Assembly (NCBI RefSeq): GCF_001654845.1
Contig: NZ_LXES01000052.1
Span: 62,001-126,000, forward strand
Direction: 5' to 3'
Origin: Enterobacter soli ATCC BAA-2102
GTDB lineage: Bacteria; Pseudomonadota; Gammaproteobacteria; Enterobacterales; Enterobacteriaceae
DNA length: 64,000 nt
Numbering within the stretch: position 1 is the first letter of the stretch; every line of letters begins with the position of its first letter. Shown piece after piece: positions 47,160 to 55,598 of this stretch. The notes under the pieces are model-generated. The model saw only the letters and a program-made list of their open reading frames with translations, was not told the DNA's origin and did not search any database. Position numbers and translations under genes: made by a program.

Positions 47160-47194
47160 AAATAATGATAAAGCCCGGTGAAATCACCGGGCTT
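47160..47194 (-). terminator. Terminator after rseC, overlapping its last codons
   Basis: AAGCCCGGTGA and TCACCGGGCTT pair; the rseC stop TGA lies in the stem. A moderate U-rich tract follows on the minus strand. It would end the rpoE operon before lepA. Confidence 0.82.
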
Positions 47195-47660
47195 CAGAAG
47201 AGAGCGTTTCAACACGAAGCTGGTCTGGTGCCAGCGCCACGTTCAGAATGACGGGCTGCCATTCTTCGCGTGCTGCAAGCTTATGGGAAAAGCCCCGGGC
47301 CAGTAAAAAACCGCCAACGCCACCCAATGCTGCGCCGCACATTGCGGCCAGGTCGGTGCCAAAAAGCATCTGGAACACACCGCCCATCACGAACAAGCCC
47401 ACCAGCGGCGAAAGATAAACCAGCATGGCAGAAGTGAGTAAACTGCCTTCAGTGATACCCAGTTCGACTTTTTGCCCTTCCACCAGCGGTTGTTCACTCG
47501 GCACGGAGATAGTGTGCGAGGTCTGTGGCCCAAGCTTGTTCAGCACACGGCTTCCACAACCGGCTCTGGATGCGCAGCTGTTGCACGAGGCTTTTACATC
47601 ACAGCTGACCAGCGCAATGCCATCCGCCCACGAAATGACCGTGGCCCACTCTTTAATCAT
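47184..47660 (-). CDS. rseC: SoxR-reducing/RseC protein
   Basis: 158 residues with two central membrane segments (about 75-120) and a Cys-rich N-terminus with C20, C26, C29 and C35. It takes part in SoxR reduction with the Rsx complex. It overlaps rseB by four bases, and the last codons form part of a terminator stem. Confidence 0.94.
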   Translation of the reverse strand: MIKEWATVISWADGIALVSCDVKASCNSCASRAGCGSRVLNKLGPQTSHTISVPSEQPLVEGQKVELGITEGSLLTSAMLVYLSPLVGLFVMGGVFQMLFGTDLAAMCGAALGGVGGFLLARGFSHKLAAREEWQPVILNVALAPDQLRVETLSSEAR

Positions 47661-48610
47661 TGTGCTGCCTTGAATTTAATGCTGTCGGAAATTCGCTTCG
47701 CTGTTTGCGGCGGCAATTCACCTACAATCGTAATTTCTGCGTTATCTCGCACCGTGGTACTGACTGTCCGGCGACCGGTACGGAGCATTTGTTCAGAACT
47801 GTTTGCCGTTGCACGGTTGATGTTAACCGAGAAACTGAACAACCCATCGGAGTAGAGTCGCGACTCCACCGGTGTTTCGATAGTCGGCAACTGACGGCGG
47901 CTGCTGGAAACTTCGCTAAAGCCCTGTGGGATCCAGGAAGGTACCCAGTTGAAATTAACTGAGTCGCCCGCAGGCACAGACAGAAGCGGTGGCAGGCTGG
48001 CTTTTGCCAGATTCAGCATACTGTTGCCGACCTGGTTATTGACGGTGAATGAGATAACCCGGAACTGCTCCAGGGTTTCGCCATCACGATCGAGCAGGTC
48101 TACACGCATCGGCAGCTTGGTTTCTGCGTCAATCCAGACAATGTAGCTGTATCGTGTGCCATCGCGCGCAACTACGCGGATCACTTCGCACAGACGATCG
48201 GCAATGCGCGTACGACCTACCGAAATAAAATCGTAGAAAGGCGCAAGACGCTTAAAGTCTGTATAGATAAGCGATGGAAGGGAATCAACGATGTAATCGC
48301 CATTAAGCGTGAAAGGCTCAAGACCAGGTTCGAAATAGCTGATTTCGTTACCGCGCTGAACAACTTCCCGACGCGGGCCATCCATCTGTAAAAGCTGGGC
48401 AAGCGGCTGTTTATCAAGGCGGGCATGGCGATAGCGTAATGACTCTACACCCTGCTTATTGATGCTGATAAATGCCAACTCGTAATTGAGTGACTGGCTG
48501 GCCAGATTCATTTGCTGCAACAACGCCCCGGATGAAACATCAGCCGAGGCGTTTGCACAGAAGAACAGGCTACCCGCCATCAGAGACATGGCGAACCAAA
48601 GTTGCTTCAT
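47657..48610 (-). CDS. rseB: Sigma-E regulatory periplasmic protein RseB
   Basis: 317 residues. A signal peptide (cleavage near NASA|DVSS) precedes two domains resembling LolA. It senses mislocalised lipoprotein and LPS and shields RseA from DegS cleavage. It overlaps the rseA stop by one base (TAATG). Confidence 0.95.
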   Translation of the reverse strand: MKQLWFAMSLMAGSLFFCANASADVSSGALLQQMNLASQSLNYELAFISINKQGVESLRYRHARLDKQPLAQLLQMDGPRREVVQRGNEISYFEPGLEPFTLNGDYIVDSLPSLIYTDFKRLAPFYDFISVGRTRIADRLCEVIRVVARDGTRYSYIVWIDAETKLPMRVDLLDRDGETLEQFRVISFTVNNQVGNSMLNLAKASLPPLLSVPAGDSVNFNWVPSWIPQGFSEVSSSRRQLPTIETPVESRLYSDGLFSFSVNINRATANSSEQMLRTGRRTVSTTVRDNAEITIVGELPPQTAKRISDSIKFKAAQ

Positions 48611-49260
48611 TACTGCGATTGCGTTCCTAAAGTTTGGTTACCTGGCACCTGCACAGCGGCTTGCTGGGTTTGTGCCTGCTCAAACTGAAGCTGTTCAGAG
48701 TGCAGGCGACGCTGCAACTCATAATCCTGCAACATCGCATTGATGCGACGGCGCTGCTCTTGTACCTGCTGTTGCTGACCGCCGCTTGCGGATGCATCTG
48801 CCGGTACGCCCAAGCTAACCGGGCTGGCTTTACCCATCATCGGCAGTGTATTAAACACTGGCGCTTCAGGCTGCTGATTGGCTTCAGACTGAGTATTATA
48901 GTGCTGGACGCCAACGATAACTGCAAGCGATACACATGCAGCCACACCCATTTGGGTAAGTTGACTGGCCCACGGGCGCACCTTTTGCCAGAACGGCATT
49001 TTCTGCCACTGGTGAGGTGCAGGTTGAGCTTCAGGAATCAGCGGTGTGGTCTGATGAACAGGCTCGTTCTCAATCGCCGCCATAACGCGTGCTGAGATAT
49101 CGAAATGGAGAGCCTCTCCGGTATCACCGCGCAGGGTGTCACGGATGAGATGATAACTCGCCCAGGTCTCTTGCATTTCGGGAGAATGAGACAGCTCGTT
49201 GAGCAGCTCACTATCCAGCGTTTCACCATCCATTAAAGCGGAAAGTTTTTCTTTCTGCAT
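48610..49260 (-). CDS. rseA: Anti-sigma-E factor RseA
   Basis: 216 residues from MQKEKLSALMDGE. An N-terminal sigma-E-binding domain, one membrane span (about 101-118) and a periplasmic part are present. The DegS site Val148-Ser149 and the RseP site Ala108-Cys109 are both intact. The C-terminal tail is Gln-rich. Confidence 0.97.
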   Translation of the reverse strand: MQKEKLSALMDGETLDSELLNELSHSPEMQETWASYHLIRDTLRGDTGEALHFDISARVMAAIENEPVHQTTPLIPEAQPAPHQWQKMPFWQKVRPWASQLTQMGVAACVSLAVIVGVQHYNTQSEANQQPEAPVFNTLPMMGKASPVSLGVPADASASGGQQQQVQEQRRRINAMLQDYELQRRLHSEQLQFEQAQTQQAAVQVPGNQTLGTQSQ

Positions 49261-49291
49261 GCCTAATACCTTTTTCAGTATCCCGCTATCG

Positions 49292-49867
49292 TCAACGCCT
49301 GATAAGCGGTTGAACTTTATTATCAATAGCTTCTCGCGCACGGAAGATTCGTGAACGTACCGTGCCGACCGGACAATCCATGATAGCGGCTATCTCTTCA
49401 TAGCTCAGACCATCCAGCTCCCGCAACGTAATTGCCATGCGTAAATCTTCCGGGAGCGACTCGATCGTGCGAAAAACGATTTGTCTCAGTTCTTCTGACA
49501 ACATTAAGTTCTCAGGGTTCGAAATTTCTTTCAATGCGCCGCCACTTTCGAAGTTTTCGGCGTCGATTGCGTCCACATCACTGGAAGGTGGACGGCGGCC
49601 CTGAGCGACCAGATAATTCTTTGCTGTATTAACTGCAATACGATACAGCCAGGTATAAAAAGCACTATCTCCCCGGAAAGAATCCAGCGCACGATAGGCC
49701 TTAATAAAAGACTCTTGTACCACATCAGGGACGTCCCCTGACGGTACATAGCGGGAAACCAGACTCGCCACCTTATGCTGGTAGCGAACCACCAGAAGGT
49801 TAAAGGCTTTCTGATCTCCCTTCTGGACCCGTTCAACCAGGACCTGGTCCGTTAACTGCTCGCTCAT
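49292..49867 (-). CDS. rpoE: RNA polymerase sigma-E factor
   Basis: 191 residues from MSEQLTDQVLVERVQ, nearly identical to E. coli. Region 2 (FYTWLYRIAVNTAKN) and region 4 (YEEIAAIMDCPVGTVRSRIFRARE) are intact. The frame can be read 11 codons further upstream, but the known start is the ATG at 49865-49867. It directs envelope-stress transcription and its own operon through a sigma-E promoter. Confidence 0.98.
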   Translation of the reverse strand: MSEQLTDQVLVERVQKGDQKAFNLLVVRYQHKVASLVSRYVPSGDVPDVVQESFIKAYRALDSFRGDSAFYTWLYRIAVNTAKNYLVAQGRRPPSSDVDAIDAENFESGGALKEISNPENLMLSEELRQIVFRTIESLPEDLRMAITLRELDGLSYEEIAAIMDCPVGTVRSRIFRAREAIDNKVQPLIRR

Positions 49868-50022
49868 CCGAGGTAATGTCTCCCCAAACCTAAATTCCAC
49901 GCGTTATCGAAACGCCACTCTAAAAACACTGCACTGTTGAGCAAGCACCGACTTAGAGTGTCTGTTCTTCAATAAGTTCCGTAACGCCTTTGTTTTTGTT
50001 CATCGCGCCGCAGACCGTTCAT
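49864..50022 (-). pseudogene. rseD-like leader frame with an in-frame TGA
   Basis: A frame beginning ATG at 50020-50022 (MNGLRRDEQKQRRYGTY) meets TGA at codon 18, then continues in the same frame (ending EWRFDNAWNLGLGRHYLG) to a TGA that overlaps the rpoE ATG as ATGA. E. coli rseD, as I recall it, is an uninterrupted leader of about 51 codons with the same ends, which translationally couples to rpoE. Here the leader is cut in two; the downstream part keeps its frame and end. The comparison to E. coli is from memory. Confidence 0.45.
49953..49980 (-). promoter_or_regulatory. Sigma-E promoter of rpoE
   Basis: On the minus strand GGAACTT (49974-49980), a 16-base spacer and TCTAA (49953-49957) match the sigma-E consensus. 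This is the autoregulatory promoter. The rest of the 426-base rpoE/nadB gap holds the leader frame and the nadB control region; other rpoE promoters are not resolved. Confidence 0.9.
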
Positions 50023-50231
50023 TTTCTATCATTATATGTCCGTTCACGATACGTAGGCACTTTCTGACAAGAAACTGCCTGTTTACCGTCAGAAGAGTAA
50101 CGCAACACAGGCTTTATTTCACCACATAATCTGAAGCTAACGATCTGCTTCGCAAAATATTTTCATACATTTACCCGCTTTTAAGCCTTGATATCGAGTT
50201 TAGCCATTGCAACATCATTTAAAAAAAACGT

Positions 50232-50287
50232 GCGACATCTCGCATTCGGGTGCTATTCTGGCCAAACAATGTTTAGTAAATTAAACA
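50232..50287 (+). promoter_or_regulatory. nadB promoter and NadR operator
   Basis: A weak -35 GCGACA (50232-50237) and TATTCT -10 (50254-50259) are followed by the perfect NadR-type dyad TGTTTAGTAAATTAAACA at 50270-50287. NadR binding would repress when NAD is plentiful. Confidence 0.87.
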
Positions 50288-50293
50288 AACATC

Positions 50294-51913
50294 ATGAACA
50301 CAACACCAGAACTGACGTGTGACGTACTGATTATTGGCAGCGGCGCTGCCGGGTTATCTTTGGCGCTTCGCCTGGCTAAAAATCAGAAAGTTATCGTACT
50401 GAGTAAAGGGCCAATGAGCGAAGGCTCAACCTTTTATGCCCAGGGCGGTATTGCCGCCGTGTTTGATGAGACAGACAGCATTGCATCCCACGTGGAAGAT
50501 ACGCTGATTGCCGGGGCGGGGATCGTGGATGCGCACGCCGCCGAATTTGTCGCCAGCAATGCTCGCCACTGCGTTCAGTGGCTCATCGATCAGGGTGTTT
50601 TATTCGATACGCAGATCCAGCCCAACGGTGAAGAGAGTTATCACCTTACCCGTGAAGGCGGGCACAGCCACCGCCGCATCCTCCACGCAGCGGATGCAAC
50701 CGGTAAAGAAGTTGAAACCACGCTGGTCAGTAAAGCGCTGAGCCATCCGAATATTCAGGTACTGGAACGCAGTAATGCGGTCGACCTTATTATTTCTGAT
50801 AAGATTGGGCTTCCAGGCACGCGCCGCGTAGTGGGTGCCTGGGTCTGGAATCGTAATAAAGAGAAAGTCGAAACCTGCCAGGCGAAAGCCGTGGTTCTGG
50901 CAACTGGCGGTGCATCCAAAGTTTATCAATACACCACGAACCCGGATATCGCCTCGGGTGATGGCATCGCCATGGCCTGGCGCGCGGGCTGCCGGGTGGC
51001 GAATCTGGAATTTAACCAGTTCCATCCAACTGCCTTGTTCCACCCACAGGCGCGCAACTTCTTACTGACTGAAGCCCTGCGCGGCGAAGGTGCGTACCTG
51101 AAGCGGCCGGACGGTTCGCGTTTTATGCCGGACTTTGATGCCAGAGGCGAACTCGCCCCGCGTGATATCGTTGCGCGCGCCATCGACCACGAGATGAAGC
51201 GTCTTGGTGTTGATTGTATGTATCTGGATATTAGCCATAAACCGGCTGATTTCATTCGCCAGCACTTCCCTATGATTTACGAAAAGCTGCTGGGCCTGGG
51301 TATTGATCTCACCCGCGAGCCGGTTCCTATTGTTCCCGCAGCACACTATACCTGTGGCGGCGTCATGGTTGACGATCATGGTCGTACCGACGTTGACGGC
51401 CTGTATGCCATTGGCGAAGTGAGCTACACGGGGCTGCATGGGGCAAACCGCATGGCGTCGAACTCGCTGCTCGAATGCCTGGTCTACGGGTGGTCTGCAT
51501 CAGAAGATATTATTAAGCGGATGCCTTACGCTCGCCCGACGGCGCACTTACCCGCCTGGGATGAGAGCCGCGTTGAAAACCCGGATGAGCTGGTTGTCAT
51601 CCAGCATAACTGGCACGAGTTAAGGCTATTTATGTGGGACTACGTGGGCATTGTGCGTACAACCAAGCGCCTTGAACGTGCTTTGCGACGCATTACCATG
51701 CTGCAACAGGAAATCGACGAGTACTACGCAAACTTCCGCGTGTCCAATAACCTGCTGGAATTGCGTAACCTGGTGCAGGTAGCAGAGCTGATTGTGCGCT
51801 GTGCCATGATGCGTAAAGAGAGCCGCGGATTGCACTACACCCTGGATTTCCCGGATCAGCTGGCCGAATCAGGCCCGTCGGTACTTTCCCCAGGTGCTCA
51901 CATAAACAAGTAA
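50294..51913 (+). CDS. nadB: L-aspartate oxidase
   Basis: 539 residues. The FAD-binding IIGSGAAGLSLALRL is at the N-terminus, with the flavoprotein motifs GGHSHRRILHAAD and EVSYTGLHGANRMASNSLLE. It makes iminoaspartate for NAD synthesis with NadA. Divergent from rpoE. Its end overlaps convergent trmN6 by 16 bases. Confidence 0.98.
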   Translation: MNTTPELTCDVLIIGSGAAGLSLALRLAKNQKVIVLSKGPMSEGSTFYAQGGIAAVFDETDSIASHVEDTLIAGAGIVDAHAAEFVASNARHCVQWLIDQGVLFDTQIQPNGEESYHLTREGGHSHRRILHAADATGKEVETTLVSKALSHPNIQVLERSNAVDLIISDKIGLPGTRRVVGAWVWNRNKEKVETCQAKAVVLATGGASKVYQYTTNPDIASGDGIAMAWRAGCRVANLEFNQFHPTALFHPQARNFLLTEALRGEGAYLKRPDGSRFMPDFDARGELAPRDIVARAIDHEMKRLGVDCMYLDISHKPADFIRQHFPMIYEKLLGLGIDLTREPVPIVPAAHYTCGGVMVDDHGRTDVDGLYAIGEVSYTGLHGANRMASNSLLECLVYGWSASEDIIKRMPYARPTAHLPAWDESRVENPDELVVIQHNWHELRLFMWDYVGIVRTTKRLERALRRITMLQQEIDEYYANFRVSNNLLELRNLVQVAELIVRCAMMRKESRGLHYTLDFPDQLAESGPSVLSPGAHINK

Positions 51914-52635
51914 AATGCCTGGGTCAGAGCAGTGTAATCTTCGGAATAACGCTGGTCTGGCCCACGGATAACCATCCGGTCATTAAAACACTCGCCCTCT
52001 TTTGGCGACAGTGCCAGCAGCACCCGGTGAGGCAAGCGCCCTTCTGTATCTGAAATATCGGTACGCAGGCGCAAGTTCCAGCCGATTTCCCGCGCAATTT
52101 CAATAAAGGTATTACCGGTGCTTTCCGGCAATACGACGCAGAAAAATCCCTCTTCAGAGATCAACTCAGCGGCACTGGTTAATAATGCACGGTGATCGAG
52201 CGAACCGGTATAACGGGCCTGCTCACGCTCCGGCGTACCGCACTCTACGCCGGGTTCATAGTAAGGTGGGTTGCTGACAATAAGGTCGTAACGGGAAGTC
52301 TGCTCGGGTGCCCAGGTAAGTACATCGGCACATTCCACTTTTACACGTTCAGCCCAGGGGGATTCAGCGGCATTTTCACTTGCCTGCTCAGCGGCTTGTG
52401 CATCAAGCTCAACGGCATCAATGGTGACATGTTGCTCGGTACGCTGCGCCAGCATCAGCGCCAGAAGCCCACTTCCTGTACCAATATCAAGAATACGTTT
52501 AACGCCAGCAACAGGCGCCCAGGATCCCAGCAGGATCCCGTCTGTGCCGACTTTCATCGCACAGCGATCGTGAGCAATAAAGAACTGTTTAAATGTAAAA
52601 CCATCGCGGCGCAATTGCGCTTTGAGTTGAGACAT
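51898..52635 (-). CDS. trmN6: tRNA(Val) m6A37 methyltransferase TrmN6
   Basis: 245 residues from MSQLKAQLRRDGFTF; a longer frame continues upstream but is not conserved. S-adenosylmethionine motif LDIGTGSGLLALM and the adenine-N6 motif SNPPYY. It modifies adenosine 37 of tRNA-Val. Length equals E. coli YfiC. Confidence 0.95.
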   Translation of the reverse strand: MSQLKAQLRRDGFTFKQFFIAHDRCAMKVGTDGILLGSWAPVAGVKRILDIGTGSGLLALMLAQRTEQHVTIDAVELDAQAAEQASENAAESPWAERVKVECADVLTWAPEQTSRYDLIVSNPPYYEPGVECGTPEREQARYTGSLDHRALLTSAAELISEEGFFCVVLPESTGNTFIEIAREIGWNLRLRTDISDTEGRLPHRVLLALSPKEGECFNDRMVIRGPDQRYSEDYTALTQAFYLFM

Positions 52636-52737
52636 GTCAGGGCAACCTTCTAAGTGAAACTGGAGTAGCATAGGGGAAAGCGAAGTGGTCGCAAAGCGAT
52701 ATCCATACAAACAGATGAAGATTACAGCCGTAACGTC

Positions 52738-52743
52738 TATAAT
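52738..52743 (+). promoter_or_regulatory. srmB promoter -10
   Basis: TATAAT about 25 bases before the srmB ATG; the 5' leader would be very short. The -35 is weak. Confidence 0.5.
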
Positions 52744-52767
52744 CAGCGCCCCACACAGAGGTAGAAC

Positions 52768-54096
52768 ATGACTGTAACGACTTTTTCCGAACTTGAACTC
52801 GATGAAAGCCTGCTCAATGCGTTAGAGAGCAAAGGCTTTACACGCCCGACCGCCATTCAGGCCGCGGCCATTCCGCCTGCGCTTGAGGGCCGCGATGTGC
52901 TCGGTTCTGCGCCAACCGGCACGGGGAAAACAGCAGCCTACTTGCTGCCTGTCTTGCAGCATTTGCTCGATTTCCCACGCAAAAAATCAGGCCCGCCACG
53001 TATTTTGATCCTGACGCCTACGCGTGAACTGGCAATGCAAGTTGCCGAACACGCGCGTGAACTGGCGGCGAACACCCATCTTGATATCGCCACCATCACT
53101 GGCGGCGTTGCGTATATGAACCACGCCGAAGTGTTCAGCGAAAACCAGGATATCGTGGTAGCCACGACCGGTCGCCTGCTGCAATACATTAAAGAAGAGA
53201 ACTTTGACTGCCGTGCGGTTGAAACGCTGATCCTTGATGAAGCTGACCGGATGCTGGACATGGGCTTCGCGCAGGATATCGAACATATCGCGGGTGAAAC
53301 GCGCTGGCGTAACCAGACCATGCTGTTCTCTGCCACCCTGGAAGGGGAAGCGATTAAAGACTTCGCAGAGCGCCTGTTGGAAGATCCGGTGGAGGTATCT
53401 GCAACCCCTTCCACTCGTGAGCGCAAGAAGATCCACCAGTGGTACTACCGCGCGGATGATCTGGAACACAAGGTTGAGCTGCTCAAGCATTTGCTGAAGC
53501 AAGAAGACGCGACCCGCACCATCGTATTCGTGCGTAAGCGCGAGCGTGTGCACGAGCTGGCTGAAATGCTGCGTAATGCAGGGATCAACAACTGCTATCT
53601 TGAAGGCGAGATGGCACAGGTTAAGCGTACCGAAGGTATCAAGCGTCTGACCGATGGTCGCGTAAACGTGCTGGTCGCCACCGACGTTGCTGCACGCGGG
53701 ATCGACATTCCGGATGTAAGCCATGTGATTAACTTCGATATGCCACGCAGCGGTGACACCTATCTGCACCGCATTGGCCGTACCGGTCGTGCAGGCCGCA
53801 AAGGTATCGCTATTTCTCTGGTTGAAGCACATGACTTCCTGCTGTTGCAGAAAATCGGCCGCTATGTTGATGAGCCGCTGAAGGCTCGCGTTATCAGTGA
53901 GCTTCGTCCGACCACACGTGCCCCGAGCGAAAAAATGACGGGTAAACCGTCCAAGAAAGCGCTCGCCAAACGTGCTGAGAAGAAAGAGAAAGAAAAAGAG
54001 AAGCCGCGCGTTAAACAACGCCACCGCGATACCAAGAACATTGGTAAGCGCCGTAAGCCAAGTACTGCTGCGCCAGATTCGCAAACTGAAGAGTAA
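52768..54096 (+). CDS. srmB: DEAD-box RNA helicase SrmB
   Basis: 442 residues. Motif I (APTGTGKT), DEAD (LDEADRMLDMG), SAT and the helicase C-terminal motif HRIGRTGRAGR are present, with a basic Lys-rich tail. It acts early in 50S subunit assembly. The ATG follows AGAGG. Confidence 0.97.
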   Translation: MTVTTFSELELDESLLNALESKGFTRPTAIQAAAIPPALEGRDVLGSAPTGTGKTAAYLLPVLQHLLDFPRKKSGPPRILILTPTRELAMQVAEHARELAANTHLDIATITGGVAYMNHAEVFSENQDIVVATTGRLLQYIKEENFDCRAVETLILDEADRMLDMGFAQDIEHIAGETRWRNQTMLFSATLEGEAIKDFAERLLEDPVEVSATPSTRERKKIHQWYYRADDLEHKVELLKHLLKQEDATRTIVFVRKRERVHELAEMLRNAGINNCYLEGEMAQVKRTEGIKRLTDGRVNVLVATDVAARGIDIPDVSHVINFDMPRSGDTYLHRIGRTGRAGRKGIAISLVEAHDFLLLQKIGRYVDEPLKARVISELRPTTRAPSEKMTGKPSKKALAKRAEKKEKEKEKPRVKQRHRDTKNIGKRRKPSTAAPDSQTEE

Positions 54097-54126
54097 AAAA
54101 AAGCCGGGTAATCACCCGGCTTTTTT
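54095..54126. terminator. Bidirectional terminator between srmB and grcA
   Basis: AAGCCGGGT and ACCCGGCTT with an AATC loop, flanked by A-run and T-run. Confidence 0.92.
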
Positions 54127-54162
54127 CATTCTGCTTCCGTGCTGCTCCCGTGACGAAAAGCC

Positions 54163-54546
54163 TTACAGACTTTCAGTAAAGGTACGCGCGATAACGTCGC
54201 GTTGCTGCTCTGGAGTCAGGGAGTTGAAACGCACTGCATAGCCAGACACACGAATGGTCAGCTGTGGATATTTTTCCGGGTGCTCAACGGCATCCATCAG
54301 TGTTTCGCGACGCAGCACGTTAACGTTCAGGTGCTGACCACCTTCCACGCGGACTTCCGGTTTCACTTCCATCGGAATTTCACGGTATTCGATGTCGCCC
54401 AGCTTGCTTACTGGAACGATTTCATCTTCTGCAAAACCTGCTTTAGCCACTACACAGCGTGCTTCACCTTTTTCGCTGTCCAGCAGCCAGAAAGAGTTGA
54501 GCAGGTCGTCATTTGCAGCTTTAGTAATCTGGATACCTGTAATCAT
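54163..54546 (-). CDS. grcA: Autonomous glycyl radical cofactor GrcA
   Basis: 127 residues. The C-terminal RVSGYAVRFNSL places the radical at Gly102. It replaces the damaged C-terminal part of pyruvate formate-lyase and restores activity under oxygen stress. Two FNR-type sites lie upstream. Confidence 0.98.
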   Translation of the reverse strand: MITGIQITKAANDDLLNSFWLLDSEKGEARCVVAKAGFAEDEIVPVSKLGDIEYREIPMEVKPEVRVEGGQHLNVNVLRRETLMDAVEHPEKYPQLTIRVSGYAVRFNSLTPEQQRDVIARTFTESL

Positions 54547-54652
54547 GTGATGCCTCCCTTAGGCTACATTAACTGGTGTCGGCCTGTTCAGGCCAATTGG
54601 TAAAACCATTGTTGCTTGCGTGTATATATATCACTCAGCACCCCGTGATTTA

Positions 54653-54666
54653 TTGATTTAAATCAA
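54653..54666 (-). promoter_or_regulatory. FNR site, promoter-proximal, at grcA
   Basis: TTGATTTAAATCAA is a perfect FNR dyad. Its spacing from the second site (53 bases centre to centre) equals the -40.5/-93.5 arrangement known for E. coli yfiD (grcA). Confidence 0.9.
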
Positions 54667-54705
54667 CAAAAATACCAACCACATAAAGAGTGTGGTTTGA
54701 TTTTA

Positions 54706-54719
54706 TTGTTTCAGATCAA
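54706..54719 (-). promoter_or_regulatory. FNR site, upstream, at grcA
   Basis: TTGTTTCAGATCAA, one mismatch in the left half-site. In E. coli the upstream site lowers expression when FNR is fully active, giving peak expression under micro-aerobic conditions. The rest of the 313-base gap to ung shows nothing further. Confidence 0.75.
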
Positions 54720-54859
54720 TTTAACAACCTTACCAATTCAACCTAATCTGCATAATTTCAAATTAAATTTAAGGACTTAGGGCATTTTTCCGTGTGGAAT
54801 TTTGATCACCAGGGTTTAACGGGTAAGCTAGGCGCAGATGAGATTCGCAGGAGAGCGAG

Positions 54860-55549
54860 ATGACAACCCCTTTAACATGGCACGACGTGTTGGCCGAAGA
54901 AAAACAGCAACCCTATTTTATTAATACCCTCAGCACCGTCGCGACAGAGCGGCAATCTGGCCAGACAATTTATCCGCCGCAGAAAGATGTCTTCAACGCT
55001 TTCCGTTATACCGAACTGAGCGATGTAAAAGTGGTTATCCTCGGTCAGGATCCTTACCATGGGCCAGGACAAGCGCATGGCCTGGCATTTTCCGTGCGTC
55101 CTGGCATTGCCATTCCGCCTTCTCTTTTGAATATGTATAAAGAGCTTGAAGGTACCCTTCCCGGCTTTACCCGGCCAACACACGGTTACCTGGAAAGCTG
55201 GGCGCATCAGGGTGTTCTGTTATTGAATACCGTATTAACCGTGCGTGCAGGCCAGGCCCACTCTCACGCCAGCCTGGGCTGGGAAACCTTTACGGATAAA
55301 GTGATAAGCCTTATCAATGAACATCGTGAAGGCGTGGTGTTTTTATTGTGGGGATCTCATGCGCAGAAAAAAGGGGCAATTATTGACCCGCAGCGTCATC
55401 ACGTGCTGAAAGCGCCGCATCCATCACCGCTGTCTGCACATCGCGGATTCTTTGGCAGTAATCATTTCGTTCTGGCGAATGAATGGCTGGAAAAGCGCGG
55501 CGAGACGCCGATTGACTGGATGCCCGTATTACCGGCAGAAAGCGAGTAG
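54860..55549 (+). CDS. ung: Uracil-DNA glycosylase
   Basis: 229 residues. The catalytic GQDPYHG (Asp64) and HPSPLSAHRG loop are intact. It removes uracil from DNA as the first step of base-excision repair. The ATG at 54860 follows GGAGAG. It is convergent with yfiF. Confidence 0.98.
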   Translation: MTTPLTWHDVLAEEKQQPYFINTLSTVATERQSGQTIYPPQKDVFNAFRYTELSDVKVVILGQDPYHGPGQAHGLAFSVRPGIAIPPSLLNMYKELEGTLPGFTRPTHGYLESWAHQGVLLLNTVLTVRAGQAHSHASLGWETFTDKVISLINEHREGVVFLLWGSHAQKKGAIIDPQRHHVLKAPHPSPLSAHRGFFGSNHFVLANEWLEKRGETPIDWMPVLPAESE

Positions 55550-55558
55550 TTTGATGCA

Positions 55559-55582
55559 GTATGCCCGGCTCACCGGGCATAC
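55559..55582. terminator. Hairpin between ung and yfiF
   Basis: GTATGCCCGG and CCGGGCATAC, a perfect 10-base stem with CTCA loop, without a T-run; probably a shared 3'-end structure of the convergent genes. Confidence 0.55.
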
Positions 55583-55598
55583 CACCGCAGATTAAGGC

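Noticed and set aside
49953..50003. 16-codon leader MNKNKGVTELIEEQTL before rpoE
   Set aside because: Possible by frame, but it overlaps the sigma-E promoter and has no clear ribosome site; the rseD frame explains the region better.
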